From contig NZ_BCSW01000010.1 in the NCBI RefSeq assembly GCF_001571065.1, positions 20,551 to 84,550 of the forward strand: DNA of 64,000 nucleotides, read 5' to 3'. Numbering within the stretch: position 1 is the stretch's first letter; every line of letters starts with the position of its first letter. Under the pieces are notes generated by a model. The model was not told where the DNA came from and made no database searches. It saw only the letters and a list, made by a program, of their open reading frames with translations. Shown in pieces: positions 27,614 through 35,436 of this stretch. This DNA is from Dietzia cinnamea NBRC 102147 (GTDB taxonomy: Bacteria; Actinomycetota; Actinomycetes; Mycobacteriales; Mycobacteriaceae). The position numbers and the translations under genes are program-made.

Positions 27614-28509
27614 GCGCGGCGCGCGGTGCCGGGGCCGATGGCGGACCGGGCGGGGCGGAACCGGGTTCGGTGACCCAGTGCGCGACGTGCGGGGTCGAGC
27701 GGGCGGAGCCCCTGCCCGAGGTGTGCCCGATCTGCGCGGACGAACGCCAGTACGTGCCCGTCGCCGGGCAGCGCTGGACCACCCCCGAGCAGTCGCGGGC
27801 GGCGGGTGCGTCCATCGAGTTCACCGAGCGCGAGACCGACGTGATCGGTCTGGAGCAGAAGAACTGCCCCGGGATCGGCCAGCGGCCGTCGCTCATCCGG
27901 ACCGACCACGGGAACGTCCTGGTCGAGGTCCCGAACTACATCAGCGACGAGGCGGTCGCGGCGATCCGCGGGTGGGGCGGGTTGTCGGCGATCATCGCCT
28001 CGCATCCGCACATGTACGGGCTGCAGTCGCTGTGGTCGGCGGCGTTCGACGACTGCCCGGTGTACGTCTCCGCCCCGGACGAGGAGTGGTTGGGCCTGCG
28101 ACCGCGCAACACGATCGTGTGGGGCGGGGGCCACGCGGCGGACCCGTCCGACGGCGGCGAGATAGAGATCCTGCCCGGCGTGCGGGCGTCGCAGCCGGGC
28201 GGCCACTTCCCCGGCAGCGTGGTCGTGCACTGGACCGCCCCCGACGGCCGCGGCGTGCTGTTCAGCGGCGACACGATCGGCACGGTCGCCGACCCGGAGT
28301 GGGTGACGTTCATGCGGTCGTTCCCCAACTGGATGCCGCTGTCCGGGGCGGTGGTGCGCCGGATCGCCGACCACGTCTCGCGGTACGACTTCGACCGGCT
28401 CTACAGCAACTTCGGCGGGTGCGTCCCCCGGGACGCGCGGGCCGCCGTGCAGCGGTCGGCCGAGCGCTACGCGGCGTGGGTCGACGGCGAGTACGACCAC
28501 CTCACCTAG
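27610..28509 (+). CDS. Metallo-beta-lactamase-fold protein with zinc ribbon
   Basis: 299 residues. N-terminal ribbon CATC (24-27) and CPIC (39-42), then an MBL fold: NVLVEVPNYISDEAVAAI, IIASHPHMYGLQS, GGHFPGSVVVHW, GVLFSGDTIG. The usual HxHxDH is reduced to HPHMYG (132-137), so metal binding or catalysis is probably altered, though GDTI and GGHFPG are kept. GTG at 27610 overlaps the preceding stop. Reaction unknown. Its 3' end overlaps the convergent ArsR gene by 8 bp. Confidence 0.78.
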   Translation: MSAARGAGADGGPGGAEPGSVTQCATCGVERAEPLPEVCPICADERQYVPVAGQRWTTPEQSRAAGASIEFTERETDVIGLEQKNCPGIGQRPSLIRTDHGNVLVEVPNYISDEAVAAIRGWGGLSAIIASHPHMYGLQSLWSAAFDDCPVYVSAPDEEWLGLRPRNTIVWGGGHAADPSDGGEIEILPGVRASQPGGHFPGSVVVHWTAPDGRGVLFSGDTIGTVADPEWVTFMRSFPNWMPLSGAVVRRIADHVSRYDFDRLYSNFGGCVPRDARAAVQRSAERYAAWVDGEYDHLT

Positions 28510-28957
28510 GGGCGCCCGGGCCCGACCCGCGTTCGGCGGACTCGGCGACGTCGCCGCGCTCGTCGGACGCGGCACCCTCCCCGCGCTCGGCCGCCTCGGC
28601 CCGATCCAGGCGCTCGGCGCGCTCCCTGACCTGCGCGAGCCGACGATCCCATCCCCGCGACACCGCGCCGAGGAGGTCGGAGATCTCCCGGATACGGTCC
28701 GGCCGCACGGCGTGTACCTGTCGACGGTGATGCGGTCGCGCGTGCACGAGCCCTGAGTCGGTGAGGATGCGCAGGTGCTTGGCGACCGCCTGGCGGCTCA
28801 CGCCGAGATCGCGGGCCACGGCGCCGGCGTCGTCGGGCCGATCGGCGAGTCGGACGAGGACCCGGCGACGCGTCCGGTCCGCGAGGGCGCCGAACACACC
28901 GTCCGCCTCCTCGCTGAGCAGCCGGTCGTGCGGGACCTCTCCCCTCGGGCTGCTCAT
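28502..28957 (-). CDS. ArsR-family regulator
   Basis: 151 residues. GVFGALADRTRRRVLVRLAD, DAGAVARDLGVSRQAVAKHL and LTDSGLVHARPHHRRQVHAV form the winged HTH; the C-terminus is Glu/Arg-rich. The ATG at 28957 overlaps the TGA of the SRPBCC gene (ATGA). ArsR-SRPBCC pairs are common in actinobacteria, the regulator controlling the pair. Confidence 0.85.
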   Translation of the reverse strand: MSSPRGEVPHDRLLSEEADGVFGALADRTRRRVLVRLADRPDDAGAVARDLGVSRQAVAKHLRILTDSGLVHARPHHRRQVHAVRPDRIREISDLLGAVSRGWDRRLAQVRERAERLDRAEAAERGEGAASDERGDVAESAERGSGPGAPR

Positions 28958-29457
28958 CCGCCGCCCTCGGCACGCACCCGCGCGAGCTCCAGCTCGGACA
29001 CCCAGCCCTCGGAGTTCTCCTCGAACCGCCGGCGCCGGACGGCCGCGTCGTCGTGCAGCCCCGCGAAGCCGGTCTCGCGGACCGTCAGGACGACGCCCGA
29101 TCCGTGGTCCTCGATCGTGAACTCGACCAGATTGGCCTGCGCCTCGTCGATCTCTCCGGCCATGCCGCCGAGCCACCGGAACACCGCGCGACGCGGCGGG
29201 TCGAGCTCGACGGTGCCGATCGTGAACTCGCCGTGCACGGGGTCGACGACGCGCGACACGTCGCCGTCGGTGGTGATCTCGTGCTCGGTCCATGTGCCGT
29301 CGTTGATGAACCATCCCGGTTCCGACACGATGGCCCAGACCGTCTGCGCCTCGGCTTCGATGTGGATACTGCGGACGATCTCGTCGGGCACGTCATCGCT
29401 GGTCACTCCCGCTCCGGGCGCGCTATCGCCGTCGACGGGCACGGTGTTCTCGCTCAT
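28954..29457 (-). CDS. SRPBCC/AHSA1-like protein
   Basis: 167 residues. EIVRSIHIEAEAQTVWAIVS, WTEHEITTDGDVSRVVDPVH, RAVFRWLGGMAG, LVEFTIEDHGSGVVLTVRETGF are the START-like fold of AHSA1 proteins, which bind hydrophobic ligands. ATG at 29457 after GAGGAGAGCCCG. Coupled to the ArsR gene. Confidence 0.84.
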   Translation of the reverse strand: MSENTVPVDGDSAPGAGVTSDDVPDEIVRSIHIEAEAQTVWAIVSEPGWFINDGTWTEHEITTDGDVSRVVDPVHGEFTIGTVELDPPRRAVFRWLGGMAGEIDEAQANLVEFTIEDHGSGVVLTVRETGFAGLHDDAAVRRRRFEENSEGWVSELELARVRAEGGG

Positions 29458-29558
29458 CGGGCTCTCCTCTCCCCCGCGGTGCCTCCCGCTCGGTGAGGTG
29501 GTGTCGCGGCTGCACCTGCCCTCCCACGATGACACGCCGCGCGCCCGGGTGCAACCAT

Positions 29559-30467
29559 TCAGTTGCAGTTAAGCGCTGTCTCGGCCGCGGCGAACTCCCA
29601 GAACCGCGCGGCCGCCGCGGGGTCGGAGGCCTCGGCGCTCCGACCGATGAGCGTGGGCATGCCGCGCAGGTGCCTCATCGCGTCGGGACCGGTGTAACTG
29701 CACGGCGGCAGCGGTCGAGTCGCGGCGCTCATCGTCGTCAGCGCCGCCTGCGCCGCGGGCTGGGCGAACAGGGAACAGACGCCGGTGACGATCCTGTCCA
29801 GCGTCGCGTTACCCGTCGCGTTGGAGATCCCGGTGGCCGCCCACCCGGGGTGCGTGAGCTGGACGTCGACCCCGACCCTGCCGGCCTCGGCACGTCCGTC
29901 GCGCAGCCGCCGCTCGAGCTCGAGCCCCCACAGCATGTCCCCGAGTTTGGACTGCGCGTACGCCGCCGCGGACGTCCACCGCCGACGCCGGAAATGCGGG
30001 TCGTCGCCGTCGAAGGTGCCCGCGTGGTGGGCGTTGGACGCGACGATCACCACGCGCCGACGCACCACGGGCAGCAGCAGGTTGGTGAGCAGGAACGGGC
30101 CCAGCACGTTGACGCCGAGCAGCATCTCGAACCCGTCCACGGTCTCCCGCCGACGAGGCGTGATGGCTCCCGCGTTGTTGACCAGCACGTCGATCTCCTC
30201 GCGGCCGCGGCCGTCCTCGCCGGTCAGTTCGCCGGCCGCGCGTCGCACGCTCGCGAGGGAGGCCAGATCCGTCTCCACGACCCGCGCGTCGCCGGGCAGT
30301 TCGGACGCCACCTGACGACCGCGGGCGGTGTCGCGGACCGCGAGGATCACCCGCGCCCCGTGCCCGGACGCCGACCGAACCGTCTCGAGCCCGACCCCGC
30401 TGGTCGATCCGGTGACAAGCCACGTCTGGCCGGTGAGGTCGGGGATATCGATCTGCTTTCGCGCCAC
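29559..30467 (-). CDS. SDR (retinol dehydrogenase/protochlorophyllide reductase-like)
   Basis: 302 residues. WLVTGSTSGVGLETVRSA, VLVNNAGAITPRR, RVVIVASNAHH, and the atypical AYAQSKLGDML catalytic motif of the RDH-like group, then LTHPGWAATGIS. TACGCT ends 6 nt before GTG at 30467, a leaderless GTG start. The longer open frame upstream has no start signal. Substrate unknown. Confidence 0.83.
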   Translation of the reverse strand: MARKQIDIPDLTGQTWLVTGSTSGVGLETVRSASGHGARVILAVRDTARGRQVASELPGDARVVETDLASLASVRRAAGELTGEDGRGREEIDVLVNNAGAITPRRRETVDGFEMLLGVNVLGPFLLTNLLLPVVRRRVVIVASNAHHAGTFDGDDPHFRRRRWTSAAAYAQSKLGDMLWGLELERRLRDGRAEAGRVGVDVQLTHPGWAATGISNATGNATLDRIVTGVCSLFAQPAAQAALTTMSAATRPLPPCSYTGPDAMRHLRGMPTLIGRSAEASDPAAAARFWEFAAAETALNCN

Positions 30468-30883
30468 GGCCGAAGCGTACGACCCGGATCCGCGCGCCCG
30501 CGCCACTTCGCAGCGGAGCCGGCAGCGCGAACCAGCCCCATGAGACGCCGCGCGTGGGGCTGCGGCCGGCGATCCGGTCGTAACCACCGCAGAAAAGGTC
30601 GTAGTCATGTGGGCAAAACGCCGCCGGGGCCACGATGGCGACGTCCAAGAAATCGATGATGACGACCAGCTGCGCGATGGACCGGCGAGTGTGTGGTCAC
30701 GTGTCGAAACGGCGGGCCAGTTGACCTAGCGACGACGGGCACGGGCACCCTACTGCGGGGCTCGGGAAGAGAACCGGCTCGCCGCTTGCGGGGCTGGGTG
30801 AAGCCGGGACGAACGCGGCCCGCCGATTGCGGGACCGGACGAACCCGCCTGGAGAGGCGCGGGCGGCGGACTACCCTCCGGGT
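30468..30883. other. Intergenic, no gene seen
   Basis: 416 bp with divergent promoters at its ends (TACGCT for 30467; TACCCT 30872-30877 for 30884). Imperfect tandem repeats around 30770-30850 share GCCCGCCGATTGCGGGAC-like units. No frame with plausible protein features. Confidence 0.5.
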
Positions 30884-32104
30884 ATGAACTCCCTCACCTC
30901 CCCGAAAATCGGGCGGACGCTCTGCGCGGCGGCTGCGGCCCTCGTCGTCGTCGCCCCTCTCACCGTCCCCACCGCCGGCGCGGCGCCCACCGCGGCGACC
31001 AACCCGGCACCCACCTGGTCCGGACTCGACACCCGCGAATGGGCTCGGCCGATCCCCGCGCCGGGGGCCGCGGCGGAGACCGTCCCGCTCGACCCGTCAC
31101 TCTCCCTGCCGCAGGCCGGGCGGGCGGTGCGGCAGGTCTACGGCACCCTCGACCAGCACGGCCGGCCCGCGATCTCCGGGTCCGCGGTCTTCCTGCCCCA
31201 CGGCGCCGCGCCGGAGGGCGGCTGGCCGGTCATCGCGTGGGCGCACGGCACCACCGGCCTGGGCGACGACTGCGCACCGTCCACCCAACCCCGCTCCGAG
31301 CGTGACGCCGAGTACCTCGGCCACTGGCTCGACCGGGGCTACGCCGTGGTCGCCTCCGACTACGTGGGCCTGGGCACGCCCGGGCTGCTCAGCTACCTCA
31401 ACGGGCCCGCCACCGGCCAGGCGATCGTCGACTCGGTCATCGCCGCACGCTCCGCCGGCCTGCCCCTCTCCCCCACCTGGGCACTGGTCGGCCAGTCGCA
31501 GGGCGCCGGGGCCGCGCTCAACACCGCGGTCCGCGCCACCGAACTCGGCGCGCCCGCCGGGCTCGACTACCGCGGCGTCGTGGCCACCGGGGCCCCGGCG
31601 AACATCGAGCACATCTTCCAGTGGGGCGCGCCCGGCTTCCCGCCCGTACAGCTACCGACCGGACTCAACGTCTACGCGATGTACATCCTCGCCGGGTTCC
31701 GCGACCAGCACCCCGAGCTCGACATCAACGGCTACCTCACGCCGGCCGGGCGCGAGATGGTCGACGCCGCCGAGACCCTCTGCTACGCGGCGATGCGCGA
31801 GAAGGTGGGCGGATTCCAGATCTCGCAGGCGCTCTCGCGGCCCCTCCAGGAGATCCCCGACGTGTTCGGCCACCTGCGCCGCTACATGGGCACGCCGGCC
31901 ACCGGGTACGACCGACCCGTGTTCCTCGGCCAGGGGTTGCTCGACCTGGACGTGCCCGCGCCGTCGGCCCTGTCGCTCGCCGCGGAGATGACGCTCAACC
32001 GGCAGCCGCTCGAGCTGCGCGTCTACCCGGACAGGGACCACAGCGGGACCGTGTACGCCGCGACCCCGGATGCGACCGCGTTCCTGGCGCGGGTGATGGG
32101 ATGA
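30884..32104 (+). CDS. Secreted lipase/esterase (LIP family)
   Basis: 406 residues. Signal peptide (CAAAAALVVVAPLTVPTAGA, then A-P-T). VIAWAHGTTGLGDDCAPS (oxyanion), VVASDYVGLGTPG, nucleophile VGQSQGAGA, and late RDHSGTV (His). This is the secretory lipase family of actinomycetes. TACCCT ends 6 nt before ATG at 30884, leaderless. Similar in build to the lipase at 35437. Likely degrades environmental lipids. Confidence 0.87.
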   Translation: MNSLTSPKIGRTLCAAAAALVVVAPLTVPTAGAAPTAATNPAPTWSGLDTREWARPIPAPGAAAETVPLDPSLSLPQAGRAVRQVYGTLDQHGRPAISGSAVFLPHGAAPEGGWPVIAWAHGTTGLGDDCAPSTQPRSERDAEYLGHWLDRGYAVVASDYVGLGTPGLLSYLNGPATGQAIVDSVIAARSAGLPLSPTWALVGQSQGAGAALNTAVRATELGAPAGLDYRGVVATGAPANIEHIFQWGAPGFPPVQLPTGLNVYAMYILAGFRDQHPELDINGYLTPAGREMVDAAETLCYAAMREKVGGFQISQALSRPLQEIPDVFGHLRRYMGTPATGYDRPVFLGQGLLDLDVPAPSALSLAAEMTLNRQPLELRVYPDRDHSGTVYAATPDATAFLARVMG

Positions 32105-32239
32105 CCGGGTGATGGGGTGGTTCAGATCACCCCGAACACCCCGTTCGGTGCGGTCGTCCACTTAGCACCGCGCATTCCTGCACGTCAGGGCGCGCGCTCG
32201 AGTGCTCACAGTGTGACCTGCACAATAATCGTTACAGAC

Positions 32240-32313
32240 TTGTCACATCGCGCTGTCACGGGTTAGAGTCTCGCCATCGCCGCGCGGGGATGTTTCAGGG
32301 ACTCCCCGCGCGG
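32240..32313 (+). promoter_or_regulatory. Distal promoter and leader hairpin upstream of the HsaD-like gene
   Basis: TTGTCA (32240-32245), 18-bp spacer, TAGAGT (32264-32269), giving a start near 32276. A perfect 10-bp hairpin follows at once (CCGCGCGGGG 32280-32289 with 32304-32313). It may be a 5' leader or a short RNA. The rest of the gap 32105-32406 has no gene. Confidence 0.5.
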
Positions 32314-32378
32314 CTGACATCATTTCGAGGCGACGCCGGGTTCGCCGGGCCGCTAGATTGCCGGGACAGCGCGATTCC

Positions 32379-32392
32379 TAGAACGCGTTCTA
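32379..32392. promoter_or_regulatory. KstR-like operator (perfect palindrome)
   Basis: TAGAACGCGTTCTA, inside a 16-bp perfect palindrome (32378-32393), matches TnnAACnnGTTnnA of the cholesterol repressor KstR. Its last TA begins a TAGTAC -10-like hexamer 10 nt before the ATG at 32407. Confidence 0.75.
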
Positions 32393-32406
32393 GTACCGTT
32401 GAGGCC

Positions 32407-33288
32407 ATGAGCGCCCTCGACTTCGAGTCCACCAGCAAGACCATCACCGCCGGCCGTTTCGAGCTGCACTACCACGAGGCAGGGCGGGCCACGAGCGCAG
32501 CGGGCACGGCCGAGCCCGAGAGCGCGGTGCCCGTCCTGTTCCTCCACGGATCCGGTCCGGGCGTCACCGCCTGGTCCAACTTCTCGGGCAACTTCCCGGT
32601 CTTCGCCGAGCGGTTCCACACCATCCTGCTCGACATGCCGGGCTTCGGGAAGAGCTCCGACCTCGAGTGGGAGAAGGCCTACCCGATGATCGCCGCCGAG
32701 GCGATCGACGCGTTCTGCGAGGCCAAGGGCATCGAGAAGGTCGACATCATCGGCAACTCCATGGGCGGCAACGTCGCGTGCGAGACCGCCCTCGCCTACC
32801 CGGACCGCGTCCGCAAGATGGCCCTCATGGGCCCCGGCGGCCTCGCCGCGCCGCTGTTCGCGCCCGACCCCAGCGAGGGCTCGCGCCGCCTGTTCGAGTT
32901 CCTCGCCGATCCGACCGACGAGAAGATGAGCGCCTGGGTCGACACGATGGTGGGCAACAAGAAGGTCGTCTCCCCCGAGCTGATCCGCGCCCGCACCGAG
33001 GCCGCGACCGCGCCGGGCGCCGTCGAGCGCATGTACTCGATCTTCGGCTCGATCCTCAAGCCCGAGAACGCCTACACCCCGCTGTACACCCGCGCCTCCC
33101 AGATCCGCCACGAGACGCTCCTCATCTGGGGCCGCGACGACCGCATGCTCCCCTACGAGCAGGCGCACTTCGCGTTCCGCCAGCTCCCCAAGGCCGAGCT
33201 GCACGCCTTCTCCCGCTGCGGGCACTGGGCCATGATCGAGCAGAAGGACAAGTTCGAGCGCCTGGTGATCGACTTCCTGCTCAACTGA
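32407..33288 (+). CDS. HsaD-like C-C bond hydrolase (meta-cleavage product hydrolase)
   Basis: 293 residues. FLHGSGPGVTAWSNFSGNF, ILLDMPGFGKSS, nucleophile GNSMGG (Ser118), ALMGPGGLAAPLFAPDPSEG, LIWGRDDRMLP (Asp245), RCGHWAMIEQ (His273). It closely follows HsaD and other MCP hydrolases; HsaD cleaves the ring-opened DSHA in cholesterol breakdown. The perfect KstR-like operator at the start supports a steroid role. It is not next to hsaA-C-type genes, so it may be a paralogue for a related step. Confidence 0.85.
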   Translation: MSALDFESTSKTITAGRFELHYHEAGRATSAAGTAEPESAVPVLFLHGSGPGVTAWSNFSGNFPVFAERFHTILLDMPGFGKSSDLEWEKAYPMIAAEAIDAFCEAKGIEKVDIIGNSMGGNVACETALAYPDRVRKMALMGPGGLAAPLFAPDPSEGSRRLFEFLADPTDEKMSAWVDTMVGNKKVVSPELIRARTEAATAPGAVERMYSIFGSILKPENAYTPLYTRASQIRHETLLIWGRDDRMLPYEQAHFAFRQLPKAELHAFSRCGHWAMIEQKDKFERLVIDFLLN

Positions 33289-33393
33289 GCGCCCGCCGGG
33301 CGGCCGGGCATGTGGCGGCCGGGCGCGTGGCGTCCGGTCGCGTCGTGGGCCGGACGTGTCGCGGCCGCCGGGACGCGGGTTAGCCTGTCGTGC

Positions 33394-34275
33394 ATGACCG
33401 ACTCCCCGCAGCCCGGCCAGCCCGAGCAGCCGCAGGACCAGCCGCCCGCCGTCGACCCGCGGACCGGCGAGGACCTGTCGTGGAAGCAGACGCCCGTGGC
33501 GATCGTGCTGCTCGACCGGCCCGCCCCCGGCTACGACGAGATCGGTGAACTGCTCGCCGAGATCTTCGAGGGCTCCTACGAGGTCGAGCGCGGCACCGAG
33601 GACGACCCCGCCACGGCGGTGTACATCGAGGACGCGACGGTCATCGTCTCCTCGATCGACGCCCCCGTGGCGGAGGCCGCCCAGTACACGCGCGACCTGG
33701 CCGCGTGGAACGGCGGCGAGGCCGTGGTGGAGACGCACCGGTCCCAGGTCGTGGTGGCGGCGTTCCGGTGGGGACCGGTCGGCGACGACGGCGAGCCCAC
33801 CGATCCCGAGTACCTGGACCCGCGGCTCGATACGCTCCGCTGCGAGTTGGCGGTCGCGAACGTCACGGCAGCACTGACCGCGCTACCCGGCGCGGTGGCC
33901 GTCACCGTGGGCGGCGCCGCGATGACCCTGCCGGCCGGCCCGTACCGCGATCTCGTCACGGGCAACCCGGTGCCGGCGCCGGCTCTCGTCGGGGTGCGGG
34001 CGGGGATGCAGTCCGAGTCCACGTCGTGCGTCTACACCACGGGGATGGGCCGGTTCGGCCGGATGGACCTCGAGCGCCTGGACGTGGACGCGCCGCCGGC
34101 GGCCGTGTACTCCGAGATGTGCAATCTCGTCGCCTACTCGCTGGCCACCGACACCGTGCTCGTGCCCGGCCAGACGATCGAGGTGGGCGGGCCGCAACCG
34201 CTGGTCGCCAGCGCCGAGGTCTCCCCCTTCACCGGCCAGGAGATCCTCCGGCTCGCGCCCGGCCCGAGGGGCTGA
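33394..34275 (+). CDS. DUF4261-like protein
   Basis: 293 residues. WKQTPVAIVLLDRPAPGYDE, AVYIEDATVIVSSIDAPVAE, PYRDLVTGNPVPAPALVGV, VYSEMCNLVAYSLATDTVLV and PGQTIEVG fit the DUF4261 pattern; function unknown. Hydrophilic Pro/Gln N-terminus. TAGCCT (33381-33386) ends 7 nt before ATG, a leaderless start. The last codons and stop lie in a 19-bp direct repeat. Confidence 0.72.
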   Translation: MTDSPQPGQPEQPQDQPPAVDPRTGEDLSWKQTPVAIVLLDRPAPGYDEIGELLAEIFEGSYEVERGTEDDPATAVYIEDATVIVSSIDAPVAEAAQYTRDLAAWNGGEAVVETHRSQVVVAAFRWGPVGDDGEPTDPEYLDPRLDTLRCELAVANVTAALTALPGAVAVTVGGAAMTLPAGPYRDLVTGNPVPAPALVGVRAGMQSESTSCVYTTGMGRFGRMDLERLDVDAPPAAVYSEMCNLVAYSLATDTVLVPGQTIEVGGPQPLVASAEVSPFTGQEILRLAPGPRG

Positions 34276-34329
34276 CCGGCACGCGCCGGGCCCGGGCGCC
34301 GCGGCGCGGACCCGGCCCGAGGGGCTGAC
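34258..34329 (+). repeat. 19-bp direct repeat spanning the DUF4261-like stop codon
   Basis: CCCGGCCCGAGGGGCTGAC at 34258-34276 and again at 34311-34329, period 53, with a very GC-rich spacer that can fold. The second copy ends 3 bp before the stop of the convergent gene. Confidence 0.65.
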
Positions 34330-34331
34330 GG

Positions 34332-35054
34332 TCAGGGCCGCTGGCGGTTCATCCGCTCCACCACCAGCCGCGTCGTGGCCGCCAGCTGGAACGGCCGGAT
34401 GACCGGCTCGATCCGGCTGGCCAGCCGCTCCTTCTTGAGCCGGGCGATCACGCTGCGGACCAGCTCCGGCAGCGGGTTGCCGAGGTGGTCGACCAGTGGG
34501 TAGATCCGCACCTCCGGCGCGATCCGCGCCATCTCGACGATCGCGTCGACGTGGTCGGACAGATCCATCCGGTCGGCGTACGTGAACAACAGGTGCGAGC
34601 ACAGCACGAGGTCGGACGAGTCGCTGGCCAACGGCAGCGACGGCAGCGCACCGGCGATGTACCGCTCGGGCGAGGCCTCCAGGTCCGTGAGCATGCGGTC
34701 CGCCGCCGTGCGCCGGATCGCCTCGTGTCCCACGACGCCGCCGCGGACGTCCCAGTCGAAGTCCACCTCGCGCGCCTGCTTCTGCGCCACCGAGCGGTCG
34801 ACGTCCGCGAGGATCCGGCCGCGGAGGTCGTCCGCACCCCGGGCGTACTGGGGGTCCACCGCGATCGCGTCCCCGCCGGCCGCGCAGATCTCCGCCACCG
34901 CGCTGGCCGCGCCGCCCGGGCAGTCCACGATCCGGCCCTCCAGGTCAGCCCCGTTCAAACCGAACATGTCCGTGTACTCGGCCAACGATCGCGCGCTCAC
35001 GAGGACATCGGTGTCCTCCAGCGCGTGGAACGTGGTGTCGGGACTTACGGTCAC
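34332..35054 (-). CDS. SAM-dependent methyltransferase-like protein
   Basis: 240 residues. IVDCPGGAASAVAEICAAGG (motif I, Asp and PGG), AIAVDPQY, SSDLVLCSHLLFTYADRMD (motif IV), EVRIYPLVDHLGNPLPELV. Reads as a class I methyltransferase-type fold, often annotated as such; target unknown. GTG at 35054 follows TCAGGAGAGTTTCCAG. Confidence 0.65.
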   Translation of the reverse strand: MTVSPDTTFHALEDTDVLVSARSLAEYTDMFGLNGADLEGRIVDCPGGAASAVAEICAAGGDAIAVDPQYARGADDLRGRILADVDRSVAQKQAREVDFDWDVRGGVVGHEAIRRTAADRMLTDLEASPERYIAGALPSLPLASDSSDLVLCSHLLFTYADRMDLSDHVDAIVEMARIAPEVRIYPLVDHLGNPLPELVRSVIARLKKERLASRIEPVIRPFQLAATTRLVVERMNRQRP

Positions 35055-35436
35055 CTGGAAACTCTCCTGAAGTGAGCCGGCGCGGATCTGATTTCCGCCG
35101 CCGTGGGGTCATGAGCATGGACCCGGGTTCCGGCGCGGACCGCCGCTGATACCGACCGCGGCCCGCCCTTCTCCGGTGGGCCCGCGCGTCGTCCGTGCTA
35201 CGCCATGACGGCGTGGGCGACGCGGGACCTCTCCGGTACGCGTCGCCAGCACATCAGCACATCTTTCGGCACGGACTCACCGTAACAGCGGCGTACGACA
35301 GTGGCCACCGTGAAGTTCACGGTGATCAGAATCGACTCCTGAGGTGCACCACCGGCCGAACATGACACACGCTAGGGTTTTGTCCAGTTCACGGTCCTCG
35401 CGGACCACCTACCGTCTCGACCCCCGGGGAGCACTT
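35055..35436. promoter_or_regulatory. Promoter region with 19-bp palindrome (35306-35324)
   Basis: 382 bp without a gene. CACCGTGAAGTTCACGGTG is a perfect palindrome about one central base, 47 bp before a TAGGGT hexamer (35371-35376) that is probably the -10 for the lipase at 35437. Candidate operator. Confidence 0.5.

Noticed and set aside
30544..30648. Minus-strand frame MDVAIVAPAAF... upstream of the SDR
   Set aside because: Lies before the leaderless promoter of the SDR, has no ribosome site and no family features.
32276..32320. Possible 6C-type small RNA
   Set aside because: Only one C-rich hairpin is seen and the second stem-loop of that family is missing; kept only as a leader hairpin.
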